Position numbers and translations under genes: made by a program. The notes under the pieces were generated by a model. The model worked only from the letters and a program-made list of their open reading frames with translations, did not search any database and was not told the DNA's origin. From Burkholderiales bacterium JOSHI_001 (lineage in GTDB: Bacteria; Pseudomonadota; Gammaproteobacteria; Burkholderiales; Burkholderiaceae_C), in NCBI GenBank assembly GCA_000244995.1, contig CM001438.1, forward strand, positions 612,921-676,920: a stretch of 64,000 bases of DNA. The letters run 5' to 3'. Shown piece after piece: positions 42,057 to 51,733 of the stretch; position 1 is the stretch's first letter; every line of letters begins with the position of its first letter.

Positions 42057-42712
42057 CTCGCCAACTCAACTTCTGCCTGGAAATCACCAGGCCGCACTGG
42101 CAACTTCACGACAAGCTGAACTTCGGCCTGCCGATAGCATTGCTGGCCTGGTCGCGTACAGCTTCTGATGTGGACAGTGGTCCGCCGCCGGACGTGGCCG
42201 TCTTGCTGGCGCAGGCGCTGGTGCAGGCTCACCGCGTAAGCTTTCTGGTCGCCGATGAAGCGCTGCCCATCACCATGGCTGCGGCGGGCTCCAGCAGCGT
42301 GCAGTCCATCCCCTCGCGCGGTGTCGTCTCGGCCTTGGCCGCGCGCTGGCACGGCGAACCTACGCACTGGCATTGGTTGTCCACCTGCGATGCCAAGGTG
42401 GCACGCACGCTGTTCGATCAGGCCGGCTTCGACTGGACGCTGCAGGCCCAGGTGGTGTTGCTGTCACCTGCAGATGCGCCCGCGCCCGTGCTGGACCTGG
42501 AACTGACCCAGGCCCTCTGTCGTGGCGGTTCGCCGGAATTGGTGCCTGTCTTGCGGGCTGCGGGCATACGGATCGTTGTTCGCCCCGGGGTGGACGGTGC
42601 GGCGGTGGGGCTGGTGGGCCTGGCCGATGATCAAGCCGAAGGCTGGCTGCAGGAACTGGAAGGCTTGTGTCGTTCGAAAGGGTGGACTGTGGCGCGCGAG
42701 GCGGACGGCTGA
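42053..42712 (+). CDS. Unknown protein, putative immunity partner of the preceding gene
   Basis: This 219-residue protein has an ATG overlapping the preceding stop by four bases (ATGA), forcing coupled translation. Sequence features are 'LNFCLEITRPHWQLHDKLNFG' in parts, 'RWHGEPTHWHWLSTCDAKVA' and a C-terminal alpha/beta part ending 'RSKGWTVAREADG'. No signal peptide or membrane helix. I recognise no family. The tight coupling to a toxin-like gene is the reason for the immunity suggestion. Confidence 0.6.
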   Translation: MTRQLNFCLEITRPHWQLHDKLNFGLPIALLAWSRTASDVDSGPPPDVAVLLAQALVQAHRVSFLVADEALPITMAAAGSSSVQSIPSRGVVSALAARWHGEPTHWHWLSTCDAKVARTLFDQAGFDWTLQAQVVLLSPADAPAPVLDLELTQALCRGGSPELVPVLRAAGIRIVVRPGVDGAAVGLVGLADDQAEGWLQELEGLCRSKGWTVAREADG

Positions 42713-42721
42713 AACGACGAC

Positions 42722-42819
42722 GGGCGACTCCCGTCGCCCATCTGAAGTGCGGCTTCGCCGTGGGTTCCTTCTGGCTTCGGCCGGGCCCGGGGGCCCTTAA
42801 CTTCGCTGGCGCGAAGTTA
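42722..42819. terminator. Two stem-loops between convergent genes
   Basis: GGGCGAC/GTCGCCC (42722-42739, 4-base loop) and TAACTTCGC/GCGAAGTTA (42798-42819, 4-base loop) are perfect hairpins between the immunity-like gene and the convergent metK gene. Location favours transcription termination from both sides, but neither has a clear U-tract, so at most they are imperfect terminators. Confidence 0.45.
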
Positions 42820-42860
42820 GCCTGCGCCGAAGAACCGACAAGCGCGCTTCGCTTGGGGCC

Positions 42861-44063
42861 TTACAGGCCCGCCGCCGCGCGCAGCGCGGCCGCCTTGTCG
42901 GTTCTTTCCCAGCTGAACTCCGGCTCTTCCCGCCCGAAGTGCCCGTACGCGGCGGTCTTCTCGTAGATGGGCCGCAGCAGGTCCAGCATCTGGATGATGC
43001 CCTTGGGGCGCAGGTCGAAGTGCTCGGCCACCAGGGCGCTGAGCTTTTCGTCGCTGATGACGCCCGTGCCTTCGGTGTACACCGTGATGTTCATCGGACG
43101 GGCCACGCCGATGGCATAGGCCACCTGCACCTGGCATTGCTTGGCCAGGCCCGCGGCCACCACGTTCTTGGCCACGTAGCGGGCGGCGTAGGCGGCGCTG
43201 CGGTCCACCTTGGAGGGGTCCTTGCCGCTGAAGGCGCCACCACCGTGCGGGCAGGCGCCGCCGTAGGTGTCGACGATGATCTTGCGGCCGGTCAGGCCGC
43301 AGTCGCCCTGCGGGCCACCCACCACGAAACGGCCGGTGGGGTTGATCAGGTACTTGGTGTCCTTGGTGAGGAACTCCTTGGGCAGCACCGGCTTGATGAT
43401 CTCTTCGCGCACCGCCTCGTAGAAGGCGTCGGTCATCTTGTTGCCCAGGCTGTACTCCGGCGCGTGCTGGCTGGACAGCACCACGGTGTCGATGCTGTGC
43501 GGCTTGCCGTCCACGTAGCGCATGGTCACCTGGCTCTTGGCGTCCGGGCGCAGGAAGGGCAGGCGGCCGTCCTTGCGCAATTGGGCCTGCCGCTCCACCA
43601 GACGGTGGGCGTAGTGGATGGGCGCGGGCATCAGTTCCGGCGTCTCGTCGCAGGCGTAACCGAACATCAGGCCCTGGTCGCCGGCACCGGTGTTCAGGTG
43701 GTCGTCGCTGGCGTGGTCCACGCCCTGGGCGATGTCGTTGCTCTGCTTGTCGTAGCAGACCATCACCGCGCAGCCCTTGTAGTCGATGCCGTATTCGGTG
43801 TTGTCGTAGCCGATGCGCTTGATGGTGTCGCGCGCCACCTGGATGTAGTCCACGTGCGCGTTGGTGGTGATTTCACCGGCCAAGACCACCAGACCGGTGT
43901 TGGTCAGGGTTTCAGCGGCCACGCGGCTGCGCGGGTCCTGCTTGAAGATCGCGTCCAGAATGGCGTCGGAAATCTGGTCGGCCACCTTGTCGGGGTGACC
44001 TTCAGAGACGGATTCGGACGTGAAGAGAAAGTCGTTCGCCACTTCAATAAACTCCTGGTTCAT
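42861..44063 (-). CDS. metK: S-adenosylmethionine synthetase
   Basis: This 400-residue cytosolic enzyme makes S-adenosylmethionine from methionine and ATP. Family signatures '[18 protein letters not shown]', '[16 protein letters not shown]' and '[19 protein letters not shown]' are intact. 'ATG' at 44063 ('[14 protein letters not shown]') is the usual start; an in-frame ATG four codons earlier is possible. Divergent from the lipid A acyltransferase gene, a neighbourhood conserved in Burkholderiales. No SAM riboswitch fold was recognised in the ~180-base spacer. Confidence 0.97.
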   Translation of the reverse strand: MNQEFIEVANDFLFTSESVSEGHPDKVADQISDAILDAIFKQDPRSRVAAETLTNTGLVVLAGEITTNAHVDYIQVARDTIKRIGYDNTEYGIDYKGCAVMVCYDKQSNDIAQGVDHASDDHLNTGAGDQGLMFGYACDETPELMPAPIHYAHRLVERQAQLRKDGRLPFLRPDAKSQVTMRYVDGKPHSIDTVVLSSQHAPEYSLGNKMTDAFYEAVREEIIKPVLPKEFLTKDTKYLINPTGRFVVGGPQGDCGLTGRKIIVDTYGGACPHGGGAFSGKDPSKVDRSAAYAARYVAKNVVAAGLAKQCQVQVAYAIGVARPMNITVYTEGTGVISDEKLSALVAEHFDLRPKGIIQMLDLLRPIYEKTAAYGHFGREEPEFSWERTDKAAALRAAAGL

Positions 44064-44241
44064 GCATGCCGACATTGGCAACTTGCGTTGCCGGCTCATG
44101 AAGGGGGGAGCGGCGAACGCTTTAGCGGGATTTGTGGGGGCTCATCCTTTTTCCCCCCGCGGGCCCTGGCCTGGCCCGCTGGTCGCCCCGCAAGTAGTTC
44201 TGTAACTCGGCGACCTGCGCATTATAGGAAAGAGCTTCCCC

Positions 44242-45141
44242 TTGCTGGCCTGGATTGCTTACTTGCCCTTGACCTGGGTGCACTTTGCCGGGGCTGCCGT
44301 CGGTTGGCTGGCCTATGCGCTGTCGCCGGATTACCGCCGCCGCGTGCAGGAAAACGCGGCCTTGGCCGGCGTGGCCGCGGCCGATGTGCGCCGCGCCGTG
44401 GCCGAGGCCGGCCGCATGAGCGCCGAGGTGCCATGGCTGTGGTTTCGCCCGGAGTCGCGCCCGCTGGGCAAGTTGGTGCGCTGGGACAGTTCGCCGGTGG
44501 TGGCAGCGGCCGTGGCGGCCGGCCGCCCCCTCCTGTTCCTGACCCCGCACCTGGGCAGCTTCGAGGTGTCGGCCCGCGCCTATGCCGAACGCTTTGGCGC
44601 GCAGCAGCCCATCACGGTGCTGTACCGGCCGGCCAAGAAGGCCTGGCTGGCGGACATCCAGGCCACCGCGCGCCAGCGCCCCGGCATGGACGTGGCGCCG
44701 GCCACGTTGGCCGGCGTGCGGCTGATGCTGCGGGCCCTCAAGCGTGGCCACAGCGTGGGCCTGCTGCCCGACCAGGTGCCACCCGAAGGCCAGGGCGTGT
44801 GGGCGCCCTTCTTCGGCCGGCCGGCCTACACCATGACCCTGGCGGCGCGCCTGGCCCAGCAGACCGGCGCGGTGCTGGCGGTGGTGTGGTGCGAACGCCT
44901 GCCACGCGGCGCTGGCTTCGTGTTCCACGAACGGCCCCTGGGCGTGAGCCTGCCGAGCCTGAAAGACGCGGGCGAGGCCTTCGACCTGCAGGCGGCCAGT
45001 GCCATCAACCAGGCCATGGAAGGCCTCATCCGCGAAGCGCCGGGCCAGTACCTGTGGGGCTACAACCGCTACAAGCCACCGCGCGCCGCGGCCCCGCCGA
45101 CCGCGCCAGCGCCGGCCGCGCCACCCAAGGTGGACGCCTGA
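44242..45141 (+). CDS. lpxL: Lipid A biosynthesis lauroyl/acyl transferase (LpxL/HtrB family)
   Basis: This 299-residue inner-membrane-associated acyltransferase adds a secondary acyl chain to Kdo2-lipid IVA. An N-terminal hydrophobic helix ('LAWIAYLPLTWVHFAGAAVGWLAY' in two parts) precedes the catalytic HX4E motif in 'TPHLGSFEVS', then 'LLPDQVPPEGQGVWAPFFG', typical of the family. The start is TTG with AGGAAAGAG upstream. An Ala/Pro tail closes the protein. The gene is coupled to a second acyltransferase by a TGATG overlap. Confidence 0.92.
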   Translation: MLAWIAYLPLTWVHFAGAAVGWLAYALSPDYRRRVQENAALAGVAAADVRRAVAEAGRMSAEVPWLWFRPESRPLGKLVRWDSSPVVAAAVAAGRPLLFLTPHLGSFEVSARAYAERFGAQQPITVLYRPAKKAWLADIQATARQRPGMDVAPATLAGVRLMLRALKRGHSVGLLPDQVPPEGQGVWAPFFGRPAYTMTLAARLAQQTGAVLAVVWCERLPRGAGFVFHERPLGVSLPSLKDAGEAFDLQAASAINQAMEGLIREAPGQYLWGYNRYKPPRAAAPPTAPAPAAPPKVDA

Positions 45142-46043
45142 TGCGCCGCTGGCTGGGGCATGCGGGCGCCTACGCGGTGGTGGGCCTGATGTGGCTGCTG
45201 CACTGGCTGCCGCTGGCGCTGCTGGCGCCGCTGGGGCGCGGCCTGGGCCGCCTGCTGTGGTGGGTGGGGCGCAGCCGCCGCCATGTGGCGCTGACCAACC
45301 TGCGGCTGTGCTTCCCGCACAAGACCGAGGCCGAACGCGTGGCCCTGGCGCGCGACCACTTCGGCTGGCTGGGCCGCAGCCTGCTGGAGCGCAGCCTGAT
45401 GTGGTTTGCGTCGCCCGCGCGGCTGAAACGCATCATCCACGTGGAAGGCGACGTGGGCTGGGCCGACCGCACCGGCGCCCCGGTGATGTGGCTGATGCCG
45501 CACTTCGTGGGCCTGGAGTTCTGCGCCCCGGCGCTGATGCTGTTCCAGGGCCGCGCCGCGGTGGACGTGTACCAGCGCCAGAGCAACCCGGTGTTCGATG
45601 CCTGGCTGAACCGCGGGCGCCAGCGTTTCGACCCCGCGCGGTCCATCCTGATCGACCGCGCCCTGGGCGTGCGCCCGGTGATGCGCGCCATCCAGAACGG
45701 GGCCGGCTTTGTGAACGGCGCCGACATGGATTTCGGCATCAAGGATTCGGCCTTCATTCCCTTTTTCGGCGTGCCGGCCTGCACCCTGCTGGCGCCGGGC
45801 CGCATGGCGCGCACGCTGGGCCTGCAGGTGCAGCCGGTGGTGGTGACCCTGCTGCCCGGTGGCCAGGGCTGGCGCGTGCGCTTCATGCCGGCGCCCGAGG
45901 GCTTCCCGGACGCCGACGCGCAAGCCGGCGCGCGCGCACTGCACCGCTGGCTGGAAGCCTTGATCGAAGAGACGCCGGCGCAGTACTTCTGGGTGCACCG
46001 CCGCTTCAAGACGCGGCCCGAGGGCGAACCCCCGGTGTACTGA
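45141..46043 (+). CDS. Second lipid A acyltransferase (LpxL/LpxM family)
   Basis: This 300-residue paralogue of the preceding protein has an N-terminal membrane helix, the HX4E motif in 'LMPHFVGLEFC', 'FVNGADMDFGIKDSAFIPFFG' and 'ALIEETPAQYFWVHRRFKTRP', the standard family ending. It probably adds the other secondary acyl chain. Its ATG shares one base with the preceding stop (TGATG), so translation is coupled. Which of the two has LpxL and which LpxM specificity cannot be told by sequence alone. Confidence 0.92.
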   Translation: MRRWLGHAGAYAVVGLMWLLHWLPLALLAPLGRGLGRLLWWVGRSRRHVALTNLRLCFPHKTEAERVALARDHFGWLGRSLLERSLMWFASPARLKRIIHVEGDVGWADRTGAPVMWLMPHFVGLEFCAPALMLFQGRAAVDVYQRQSNPVFDAWLNRGRQRFDPARSILIDRALGVRPVMRAIQNGAGFVNGADMDFGIKDSAFIPFFGVPACTLLAPGRMARTLGLQVQPVVVTLLPGGQGWRVRFMPAPEGFPDADAQAGARALHRWLEALIEETPAQYFWVHRRFKTRPEGEPPVY

Positions 46044-46058
46044 CCTGATAATCCCGCC

Positions 46059-46931
46059 ATGCGTGTGAAGTTCACCAAGATGCAGGGCGCCGGCAACGAC
46101 TTCGTCGTGCTGGACGCCACCCGCGAACCCTTGCAACTCAGCCCCTCGCAGTTGAAACGCCTGGGCGACCGCCGTTTCGGCGTGGGCGCCGACCAGATCC
46201 TGGTGGTGGAACGCCCGCGGCGCGACGACGTGGACTTTGCCTACCGCATCTTCAACAACACCGGCGACGAGGTGGAACACTGCGGCAACGGCGCGCGCTG
46301 CTTCGTGCGCTATGTGCGCGAACACGGCCTGACCCAGCGCGACACCATCCGCGTGGAAACCGTGAACAACCTGCTGGAGTTGCGCGCCCACGCCGATGGC
46401 CGCGTCAGCGTGGACATGAACGCGCCCATCTTCCAGCACGAACGCATTCCCTTTGACGCCAGCGGCCTGACGTCCCAGCGCATGGGCGACTTCGACCTGT
46501 GGCCGCTGCAGCTGGGGCGTGAAGAGCGCCACGTGAACGTGGCCGTGCTGTCCATGGGCAACCCGCACGCCGTGCAGCGCGTGGGCGATGTGCGCGAAGC
46601 CCCGGTGGCCGAACTGGGCCCGCTGGTGGAAAAGCACGCGCGCTTCCCGCGCAAGGTGAACGCCGGCTTCATGCAGGTGGTGTCGCGCAACCAGATCGCG
46701 CTGCGCGTGTTCGAGCGCGACGCCGGCGAAACCCTGGCCTGCGGCACCGGGGCCTGCGCCGCCGTGGTGGCGGGCATCCGCCTGGGCTGGCTGGACCGCA
46801 AGGTGGACGTGCACACCCGCGGCGGCGTGCTCACCGTGGAATGGCCCGCGGACGCCGTGGGTGGCCATGGCGCGCATGTGTTGATGACCGGGCCGGCCGA
46901 AACCGTTTTCGAGGGAGAGATAGAACTATGA
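46059..46931 (+). CDS. dapF: Diaminopimelate epimerase
   Basis: This 290-residue cytosolic enzyme converts LL- to meso-diaminopimelate for lysine and peptidoglycan synthesis. Both catalytic cysteines are present, in '[10 protein letters not shown]' and '[11 protein letters not shown]', and the start '[20 protein letters not shown]' is canonical. It lies 15 bases after the acyltransferase gene and overlaps the DUF484 gene by four bases (ATGA), as in many proteobacteria. Confidence 0.97.
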   Translation: MRVKFTKMQGAGNDFVVLDATREPLQLSPSQLKRLGDRRFGVGADQILVVERPRRDDVDFAYRIFNNTGDEVEHCGNGARCFVRYVREHGLTQRDTIRVETVNNLLELRAHADGRVSVDMNAPIFQHERIPFDASGLTSQRMGDFDLWPLQLGREERHVNVAVLSMGNPHAVQRVGDVREAPVAELGPLVEKHARFPRKVNAGFMQVVSRNQIALRVFERDAGETLACGTGACAAVVAGIRLGWLDRKVDVHTRGGVLTVEWPADAVGGHGAHVLMTGPAETVFEGEIEL

Positions 46932-47605
46932 GCGTTACGGGCATCACCGAAGACGACATCGCCAACTTCCTGGCCCAGACGCCCGGCTTCTTCGAGCGCC
47001 ATGCGCAACTGCTGTCCACGGTGCAGCTGACCAGCCCGCACGGCCAGCGCGCGGTGTCGCTGCAGGAGCGGCAGATGGAAATGCTGCGCGAGAAGATCAA
47101 GGGCCTGGAGCACAAGCTGATCGAGATGATCCGCCACGGCCAGGACAACGTGGCCATCGCCGACCGCCTGCACCGCTGGACCCGCGCGCTGCTGTGCACC
47201 GCCAACACGGCCGAACTGCCCGAGGTGCTGGTGCGCGAGCTGAAGCACGAGTTCATGATCCCGCAGGCCGCGCTGCGGGTCTGGGGCGTGGCCGACGCCT
47301 ACCAGAGCCTGCCGGTGGCTCAAGCCGTCAGCGCCGACCTGCGCACCTTCGCTGCCAGCCTGAGCGTGCCCTACTGCGGCGTGAACTCCGGCTTCGAAGC
47401 CCTGCAGTGGCTGGCGCCCGATGCGCCGGTGGCGTCGCTGGCGATGATCCCGCTGCGCAAGGGTGCGGCACCGGACAGTGCCTTCGGCCTGCTGCTGCTG
47501 GGCAGCCCCGACCCCACGCGCTATGGCGCCGACATGGGCACCGACTTCCTGGAACGCATCGGCGAGGTGGCCGCGGCGGGGCTGTCGCGCCTGCTGCCGG
47601 GCTGA
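46928..47605 (+). CDS. DUF484 (GAF-like) family protein
   Basis: This 225-residue protein opens '[24 protein letters not shown]', the DUF484 hallmark, then a coiled-coil stretch ('[20 protein letters not shown]') and a GAF-like domain. Conserved between dapF and xerC; the molecular function is unknown. The start overlaps the dapF stop by four bases. Confidence 0.93.
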   Translation: MSVTGITEDDIANFLAQTPGFFERHAQLLSTVQLTSPHGQRAVSLQERQMEMLREKIKGLEHKLIEMIRHGQDNVAIADRLHRWTRALLCTANTAELPEVLVRELKHEFMIPQAALRVWGVADAYQSLPVAQAVSADLRTFAASLSVPYCGVNSGFEALQWLAPDAPVASLAMIPLRKGAAPDSAFGLLLLGSPDPTRYGADMGTDFLERIGEVAAAGLSRLLPG

Positions 47606-47618
47606 CGGGCCCAAAGCT

Positions 47619-48563
47619 GTGGCCGGCGCGGCCGAACCCCTGCACGCCGACCTGGAGGCCTTCCTCCAGCACCTGAGGGTGCAGCGTCGCCTGGCCGAGC
47701 GCACTCTGAAGCTGTACCGCGACGCGCTGGCCGCCTTGCAGCAGCACGCCGCCGACGAAGGCCTGGCGCTGCGCGACGCGCAGGCCCACCATGTGCGGGG
47801 CTGGGTGGCACGCCTGCGGGAACGCGGCCTGGCGGGGCGCAGCATCGCCATCGCGCTGGCCGCCTGGCGCGGCCTGTACACCTGGTGGGGTCAGCAGGGC
47901 CAGGTGCGCGCCAACCCGGTGGACGGCATCCGCGCCCCCAAGGCCCCCAAGCCCCTGCCCAAGGCCCTGAGCGTGGACCAGGCCGTGGCCCTGGCCGACC
48001 ACGGCGGTGACAGCGACGAGACCAGCGACCCCCGCCTGGCCGCCCGCGACCACGCGATGGTGGAACTGCTCTACAGCAGCGGCCTGCGGGTGTCCGAACT
48101 GGTGGGGCTGGATGCGGTGGCGTCGCCGCAGGCCCGGGGCTGGGTGGACGGCGCCGACGCCAGCGCCCACGTGCTGGGCAAGGGCAGCAAGCGCCGCAGC
48201 GTGCCGGTGGGCGGCGCCGCCCTGAAGGCCCTGCAGGACTGGGCCCCTTGGCGCGCGGCGATGGCCCGGGCCGATGAAGCCGCACTGTTCGTCAGCCGCC
48301 GCGGTACCCGCATCACCGCCAGCCAGGTGCGCAGCCGCCTGGCCCGGATGGCGCAGTTGGCCGGCCTGCCCACGCGGGTGCACCCGCACATGCTGCGCCA
48401 CAGCTTTGCCAGCCACCTGCTGCAAAGCAGCGGCGACCTGCGCGCGGTGCAGGAACTGCTGGGCCACGCCAACATCGCCACCACGCAGGTCTACACCAAG
48501 CTGGACTACCAGCACCTGGCGAAGGTGTATGACGCGGCCCACCCGCGGGCGAAGAAACGCTAG
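47619..48563 (+). CDS. xerC: Tyrosine recombinase XerC
   Basis: This 314-residue site-specific recombinase resolves chromosome dimers at dif with XerD and FtsK. An N-terminal SAM-like core-binding domain ('[20 protein letters not shown]') precedes the catalytic domain, with the Arg in '[11 protein letters not shown]', Lys in '[13 protein letters not shown]', '[12 protein letters not shown]', '[14 protein letters not shown]' and the tyrosine nucleophile all intact. The start is a GTG 14 bases after the DUF484 stop; ~52 upstream in-frame codons overlap DUF484 and are non-homologous. The dapF-DUF484-xerC order supports XerC over other recombinases. Confidence 0.94.
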   Translation: MAGAAEPLHADLEAFLQHLRVQRRLAERTLKLYRDALAALQQHAADEGLALRDAQAHHVRGWVARLRERGLAGRSIAIALAAWRGLYTWWGQQGQVRANPVDGIRAPKAPKPLPKALSVDQAVALADHGGDSDETSDPRLAARDHAMVELLYSSGLRVSELVGLDAVASPQARGWVDGADASAHVLGKGSKRRSVPVGGAALKALQDWAPWRAAMARADEAALFVSRRGTRITASQVRSRLARMAQLAGLPTRVHPHMLRHSFASHLLQSSGDLRAVQELLGHANIATTQVYTKLDYQHLAKVYDAAHPRAKKR

Positions 48564-48607
48564 CGCGCCGGCCGAAGGACGGGCCTGGCGTGGGCCGCCT
48601 GGGCGGA

Positions 48608-49480
48608 TCAGCCAATGACCACCCGCACCTGGGCGTTGTCGGGCACCGGCATGCCGGCTTCGGGCGCCTGGCGCCGCACCACGCCGCCGGCGCCGGCCAC
48701 GGCGCTGCGCAGCACCTGGGCGTCCAGGCCCTGGGCCTGCAGCTTGCGGCGGGCCAGGGTCTCGGTGTAGCCGGTCACGTCGGGCACGGTGCGCAGCTCG
48801 CGCGGCAGGGCCGCGGCGCTGCCGCCGCCCGCGGCGTCGAAGCGCAGCGACAGCTGGCTGGGCGACTTGGCCACCGTGAAGTCCAGCGCCAGTTCGCCTT
48901 CCAACTGGGTGGCCTGGCCCTGCACGTTCACCACCACGCCGCCCAGGCGCAGGCCGGTGCGGCCTTGCACCAGGGCCTGGTCGGCCAGGTGCACCTGGGC
49001 CAGCAGGCTTTGGGTCAGGTCTTCCACCCGCATCGGCGCGGCCGCTGGCGGGCGTTCGCTGTCGGAGAGTTGGGCGTACACGCGGTTCAGTTCGGCCTTC
49101 AGGGACGCCACCTCGGCTTGCAGTTCGGCCACCCGGCGCTGCGCGTCGGCCAGCGCGCCGGCCTGCGGCGCCAGCGCCGCCAGGTCCAGTGAGCCCAAGG
49201 CGCGTGCCAGGCCGCGCGCGCGCAGCGTGCCCACGCCGGGCAGCGGCAGCACGCGCTCGAAGCTGGCCAGCGGCGCCAGCGCCAGCACCGCGCCGGCGAA
49301 CACGGTGCCCACGTCGGCACCGGCGCCCTTGGCCAGCCGCGCCACCAGGTGCACGCGGTCGGGCAGCGGCCAGTCCAGCGTGGCAATGCGGTTCAGCGCG
49401 TCGCGCGCCGCGGCCAGCTGCGAGGCCGGCACGCCCCAGGCGCTGGCCTGGGCCTGTTCGCCGGGGGTGGGCTCGCTCAT
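48608..49480 (-). CDS. PASTA-domain protein of the 48.6-58.2 kb operon
   Basis: This 290-residue protein has a helical N-terminal half with a coiled coil ('VAELQAEVASLKAELNRVYA'), a beta-rich middle ('LTQSLLAQVHLADQALVQGR', 'VQGQATQLEGELALDF') resembling the module shared by its neighbours, and a C-terminal PASTA domain ('VPDVTGYTETLARRKLQAQG'). PASTA domains usually bind cell-wall muropeptides on exported proteins, yet there is no signal peptide or membrane helix. It is the last gene of the eleven-gene operon and converges on xerC. ATG 49480 chosen; ATG 49486 is possible. Confidence 0.72.
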   Translation of the reverse strand: MSEPTPGEQAQASAWGVPASQLAAARDALNRIATLDWPLPDRVHLVARLAKGAGADVGTVFAGAVLALAPLASFERVLPLPGVGTLRARGLARALGSLDLAALAPQAGALADAQRRVAELQAEVASLKAELNRVYAQLSDSERPPAAAPMRVEDLTQSLLAQVHLADQALVQGRTGLRLGGVVVNVQGQATQLEGELALDFTVAKSPSQLSLRFDAAGGGSAAALPRELRTVPDVTGYTETLARRKLQAQGLDAQVLRSAVAGAGGVVRRQAPEAGMPVPDNAQVRVVIG

Positions 49481-49538
49481 GACCATGCCCTGCGCGTGAC
49501 GCGCAGGGGGAGGTGTCCTGGGGAAGGGCCGGCTGCGC

Positions 49539-50156
49539 TCATGCCGTGTTGGTGGACACCTGCACCGCGCTGCCGTTGCCCAGCAGCGTGCCGGGGGCCG
49601 GCTGCTGTGTGGTGACGGTGAGCGTGTCGCCGCCCTCGGCCGGCACCGTGGTGCCGGTGATGCCCAACAGCCGCAGGCGCGCGCGCGCTTCGCCCAGCGG
49701 CAGGCCCACCAGCGCGGGCATGGCCTGCAGCGCATCGGCGGCGTTGGACGGCGGGATGGACACGATCTTGAACTTCACCTTGCTGCTGGCCTGAAGCTGG
49801 AAGTTGAAGCGGCTGCTGTAGCCCGCGTCCACCGGGGCCGCGTACAGCCGCAGCTTGCCGCCGCCCAGCCCGCCGGTGCTGCCGGCGCCGCGGGTGCGTT
49901 CGCCGCTGATGGTCAGCGCGATCTGCAGTTCGCTTTCCACTTCGGGGATGTGGTACCAATTGGGCCGGTAGCCGATGCGCTGCAGCTCGCCCAGCAGGCC
50001 GTCGCCGCGTGCGTACACGTCGCTCAGCGTGGCCAGCGAGGCTTCGTCCATGGCGCGCTGGGCGTCGGCCACGCCGCGCCCCACGGCGGCGATCAGGTCC
50101 CCGATGGGGGCGGACAGGGCGTCCAGCAGCGGCAAGGTGTCGTCGAATTCAGCCAT
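49539..50156 (-). CDS. Shared-module protein with C-terminal PASTA-like domain
   Basis: This 205-residue protein has an N-terminal amphipathic helix ('LIAAVGRGVADAQRAMDEAS'), then 'IGYRPNWYHI' at 61-70, which aligns with the 'LGFxPxFYxF' motif of neighbouring proteins. 'AGYSSRFNFQ...SSKVKFKIVSIPP' aligns with their distal half. A PASTA-like domain follows ('MPALVGLPLGEARARLRLLG'). No export signal. It is separated by 58 bases from the next gene and 15 bases from the preceding one. Confidence 0.72.
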   Translation of the reverse strand: MAEFDDTLPLLDALSAPIGDLIAAVGRGVADAQRAMDEASLATLSDVYARGDGLLGELQRIGYRPNWYHIPEVESELQIALTISGERTRGAGSTGGLGGGKLRLYAAPVDAGYSSRFNFQLQASSKVKFKIVSIPPSNAADALQAMPALVGLPLGEARARLRLLGITGTTVPAEGGDTLTVTTQQPAPGTLLGNGSAVQVSTNTA

Positions 50157-50171
50157 GGCGGTGGGCCTGTG

Positions 50172-51032
50172 TCATTCAATGGGTTCGGGCTGGGCGCTTT
50201 GCGCCACGAACAGCAGCACGGCCTGGCCGGCCGACAGCGGCTGGCCGGCCGCGGGCAGCTGGCGCAGCACGCGGCCGGCGTCCTGCGACGATGCGGTGGC
50301 GGCCAGGCGCACCTGTGCGGTGTATTGCGCGGCGGCCAGCTTGCGCAACGCCAGTTCACGTGTGTAGCCCACCACCGGCGGCACGGTGGGCATGGGCGGC
50401 GGTGGGGGGGGCGCAGCGGTGGTGGTGCCGGATGGCGTGAAACTGAGGTCCAGGGAGGTGATGGCGGTGGTGGCCGCCAGCTCTTCGGTGGTGGACGGGA
50501 ACTGCATGGACAGCACGTCGCCCACCTTGGACGCCAGCCCGCTGAGCTTGATGTTGGCGGTGCCCAGCACCAGGCCGGTGTTGGAGGTGGCGCCCAGGTG
50601 GATTTGCGTCGCCGCGTCGGACACCAGGTCGCTCATGGCCACCGGCATCAGGCGCGGGCGCACCAGCGGGTCGGCGCGTTCGGCCGCGGCCGGCGCAGAG
50701 GCGGCCAGCGCCTGCGGCAAGCCCCACACCTGGCCGCGCAGTGCGTGCACCGCGGGCAGGGCCAGCGCGTCGGCCAGCAATTGCAGCGGTTGCAGTTCCA
50801 GCTCGCCGTCGCCCTGGCGCAGCGGCCAGGCCAGCACCGCCCGCCCGTCGATGCGCAGGCCCCACACCGGGCCCAGTTCGCCGTCCACCGTGGCGCGCAG
50901 CCGCCCGGCCTTCACCTGGCCGCTGCCGCAGCGCACCAGCCGCGCGCCACGCTGCATGTGCACGCTGACCTCGCCCTGCGCCAGCGGGGCCCCGTCGGCG
51001 CTGCTGACCTGGGCCGTGATGACGGTGTTCAC
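50172..51032 (-). CDS. Ig-like/PASTA-like protein of the operon
   Basis: This 286-residue protein starts with a predicted beta-sandwich ('VITAQVSSADGAPLAQGEVSV'), continues through a helical middle ('LLADALALPAVHALRGQVWG'), then 'VSDAATQIHLGATSNTGLVLG' resembling the shared-module style, a Pro-rich hinge of eight prolines and a C-terminal PASTA-like domain ('VPPVVGYTRELALRKLAAAQ'). No signal peptide. Its ATG overlaps the preceding stop by four bases. Function unknown. Confidence 0.7.
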   Translation of the reverse strand: MNTVITAQVSSADGAPLAQGEVSVHMQRGARLVRCGSGQVKAGRLRATVDGELGPVWGLRIDGRAVLAWPLRQGDGELELQPLQLLADALALPAVHALRGQVWGLPQALAASAPAAAERADPLVRPRLMPVAMSDLVSDAATQIHLGATSNTGLVLGTANIKLSGLASKVGDVLSMQFPSTTEELAATTAITSLDLSFTPSGTTTAAPPPPPPMPTVPPVVGYTRELALRKLAAAQYTAQVRLAATASSQDAGRVLRQLPAAGQPLSAGQAVLLFVAQSAQPEPIE

Positions 51033-51724
51033 GCGCGCACCTCCACCACCAGTTGTTCGGTGCGGCCGGCGCAGTCCACCACCACGGCCAGCCAGCCGGC
51101 CATCTGCTTGTCACCCAGCAACAGCTGGCCGGTGGCCAGCCCCGTGGCGTCGGTGAGCACGCGCGCCACCGCAAAGCCGGTGCCGTCGGCCACGTTCATG
51201 GCGCTGGCGCCGCTGGCCTGGCCGGCCAGGGCCAAGGTCTCTTCACGGTCCACATTGAATTCCACCGCCAGGCCGGCCAGGGCTTCGCCCGCGGTGTTGC
51301 GGGCCTGCACCTGCACCAGCGGCACGCGCACGTCGGCCATGTCCACCGCCACCGTCAGCACCAGGCCGGGCAGGCCGTCGTTGGCCGGCACCGCCACCAG
51401 GGCGCCGCTGAGCGTGGCGGCAATGTCCAGCGTGCTGCTGCTGCCGGGCGCGCTGCCGGGGTTGGCGGGCCTGAACATCAGGTGGCGGTCGCCCGGGCGG
51501 GCCGGTCGGATGGCTTCATAGCGGCTGGACAGCGCGCTGTCTTCCACCACCCTCAGGTTGAGCTTGAGCTCGAATTCCACCCGCGGCAGGTGGTAGCTGA
51601 ACTGGGCTCCGGGCGGGCCCATCGCGCCGGCACGCGCCAGTTCGGTCTGGGCCTGGGTCACGCCGTCAGCCAGGCTGAGCAGGAAGTCGTCCAGGGTGGA
51701 GAAGGCGTCGTTGGCGTCGGGCAT
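51029..51724 (-). CDS. Shared-module protein with Ig-like C-terminal domain
   Basis: This 231-residue protein has an N-terminal helix 'DFLLSLADGVTQAQTELARA' and 'FSYHLPRVEFELKLNLRVV', a compact version of the operon's common module, followed by a beta-rich Ig-like/big-domain segment ('LTVAVDMADVRVPLVQVQAR', 'DATGLATGQLLLGDKQM'). No export signal or membrane helix. It is coupled to the following gene through an ATGA overlap and preceded after 9 bases by the coiled-coil gene. Confidence 0.7.
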   Translation of the reverse strand: MPDANDAFSTLDDFLLSLADGVTQAQTELARAGAMGPPGAQFSYHLPRVEFELKLNLRVVEDSALSSRYEAIRPARPGDRHLMFRPANPGSAPGSSSTLDIAATLSGALVAVPANDGLPGLVLTVAVDMADVRVPLVQVQARNTAGEALAGLAVEFNVDREETLALAGQASGASAMNVADGTGFAVARVLTDATGLATGQLLLGDKQMAGWLAVVVDCAGRTEQLVVEVRA

Positions 51725-51733
51725 GGGGGCTCT

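Noticed and set aside
44064-44241. SAM riboswitch or other leader RNA upstream of metK
   Set aside because: I looked for conserved helices and found none I could support; the region is short and GC-rich.
47619-48563. Integron or phage integrase
   Set aside because: The tyrosine recombinase sits in the conserved dapF-DUF484 context and has XerC length and motifs; no attachment site or phage genes are nearby.
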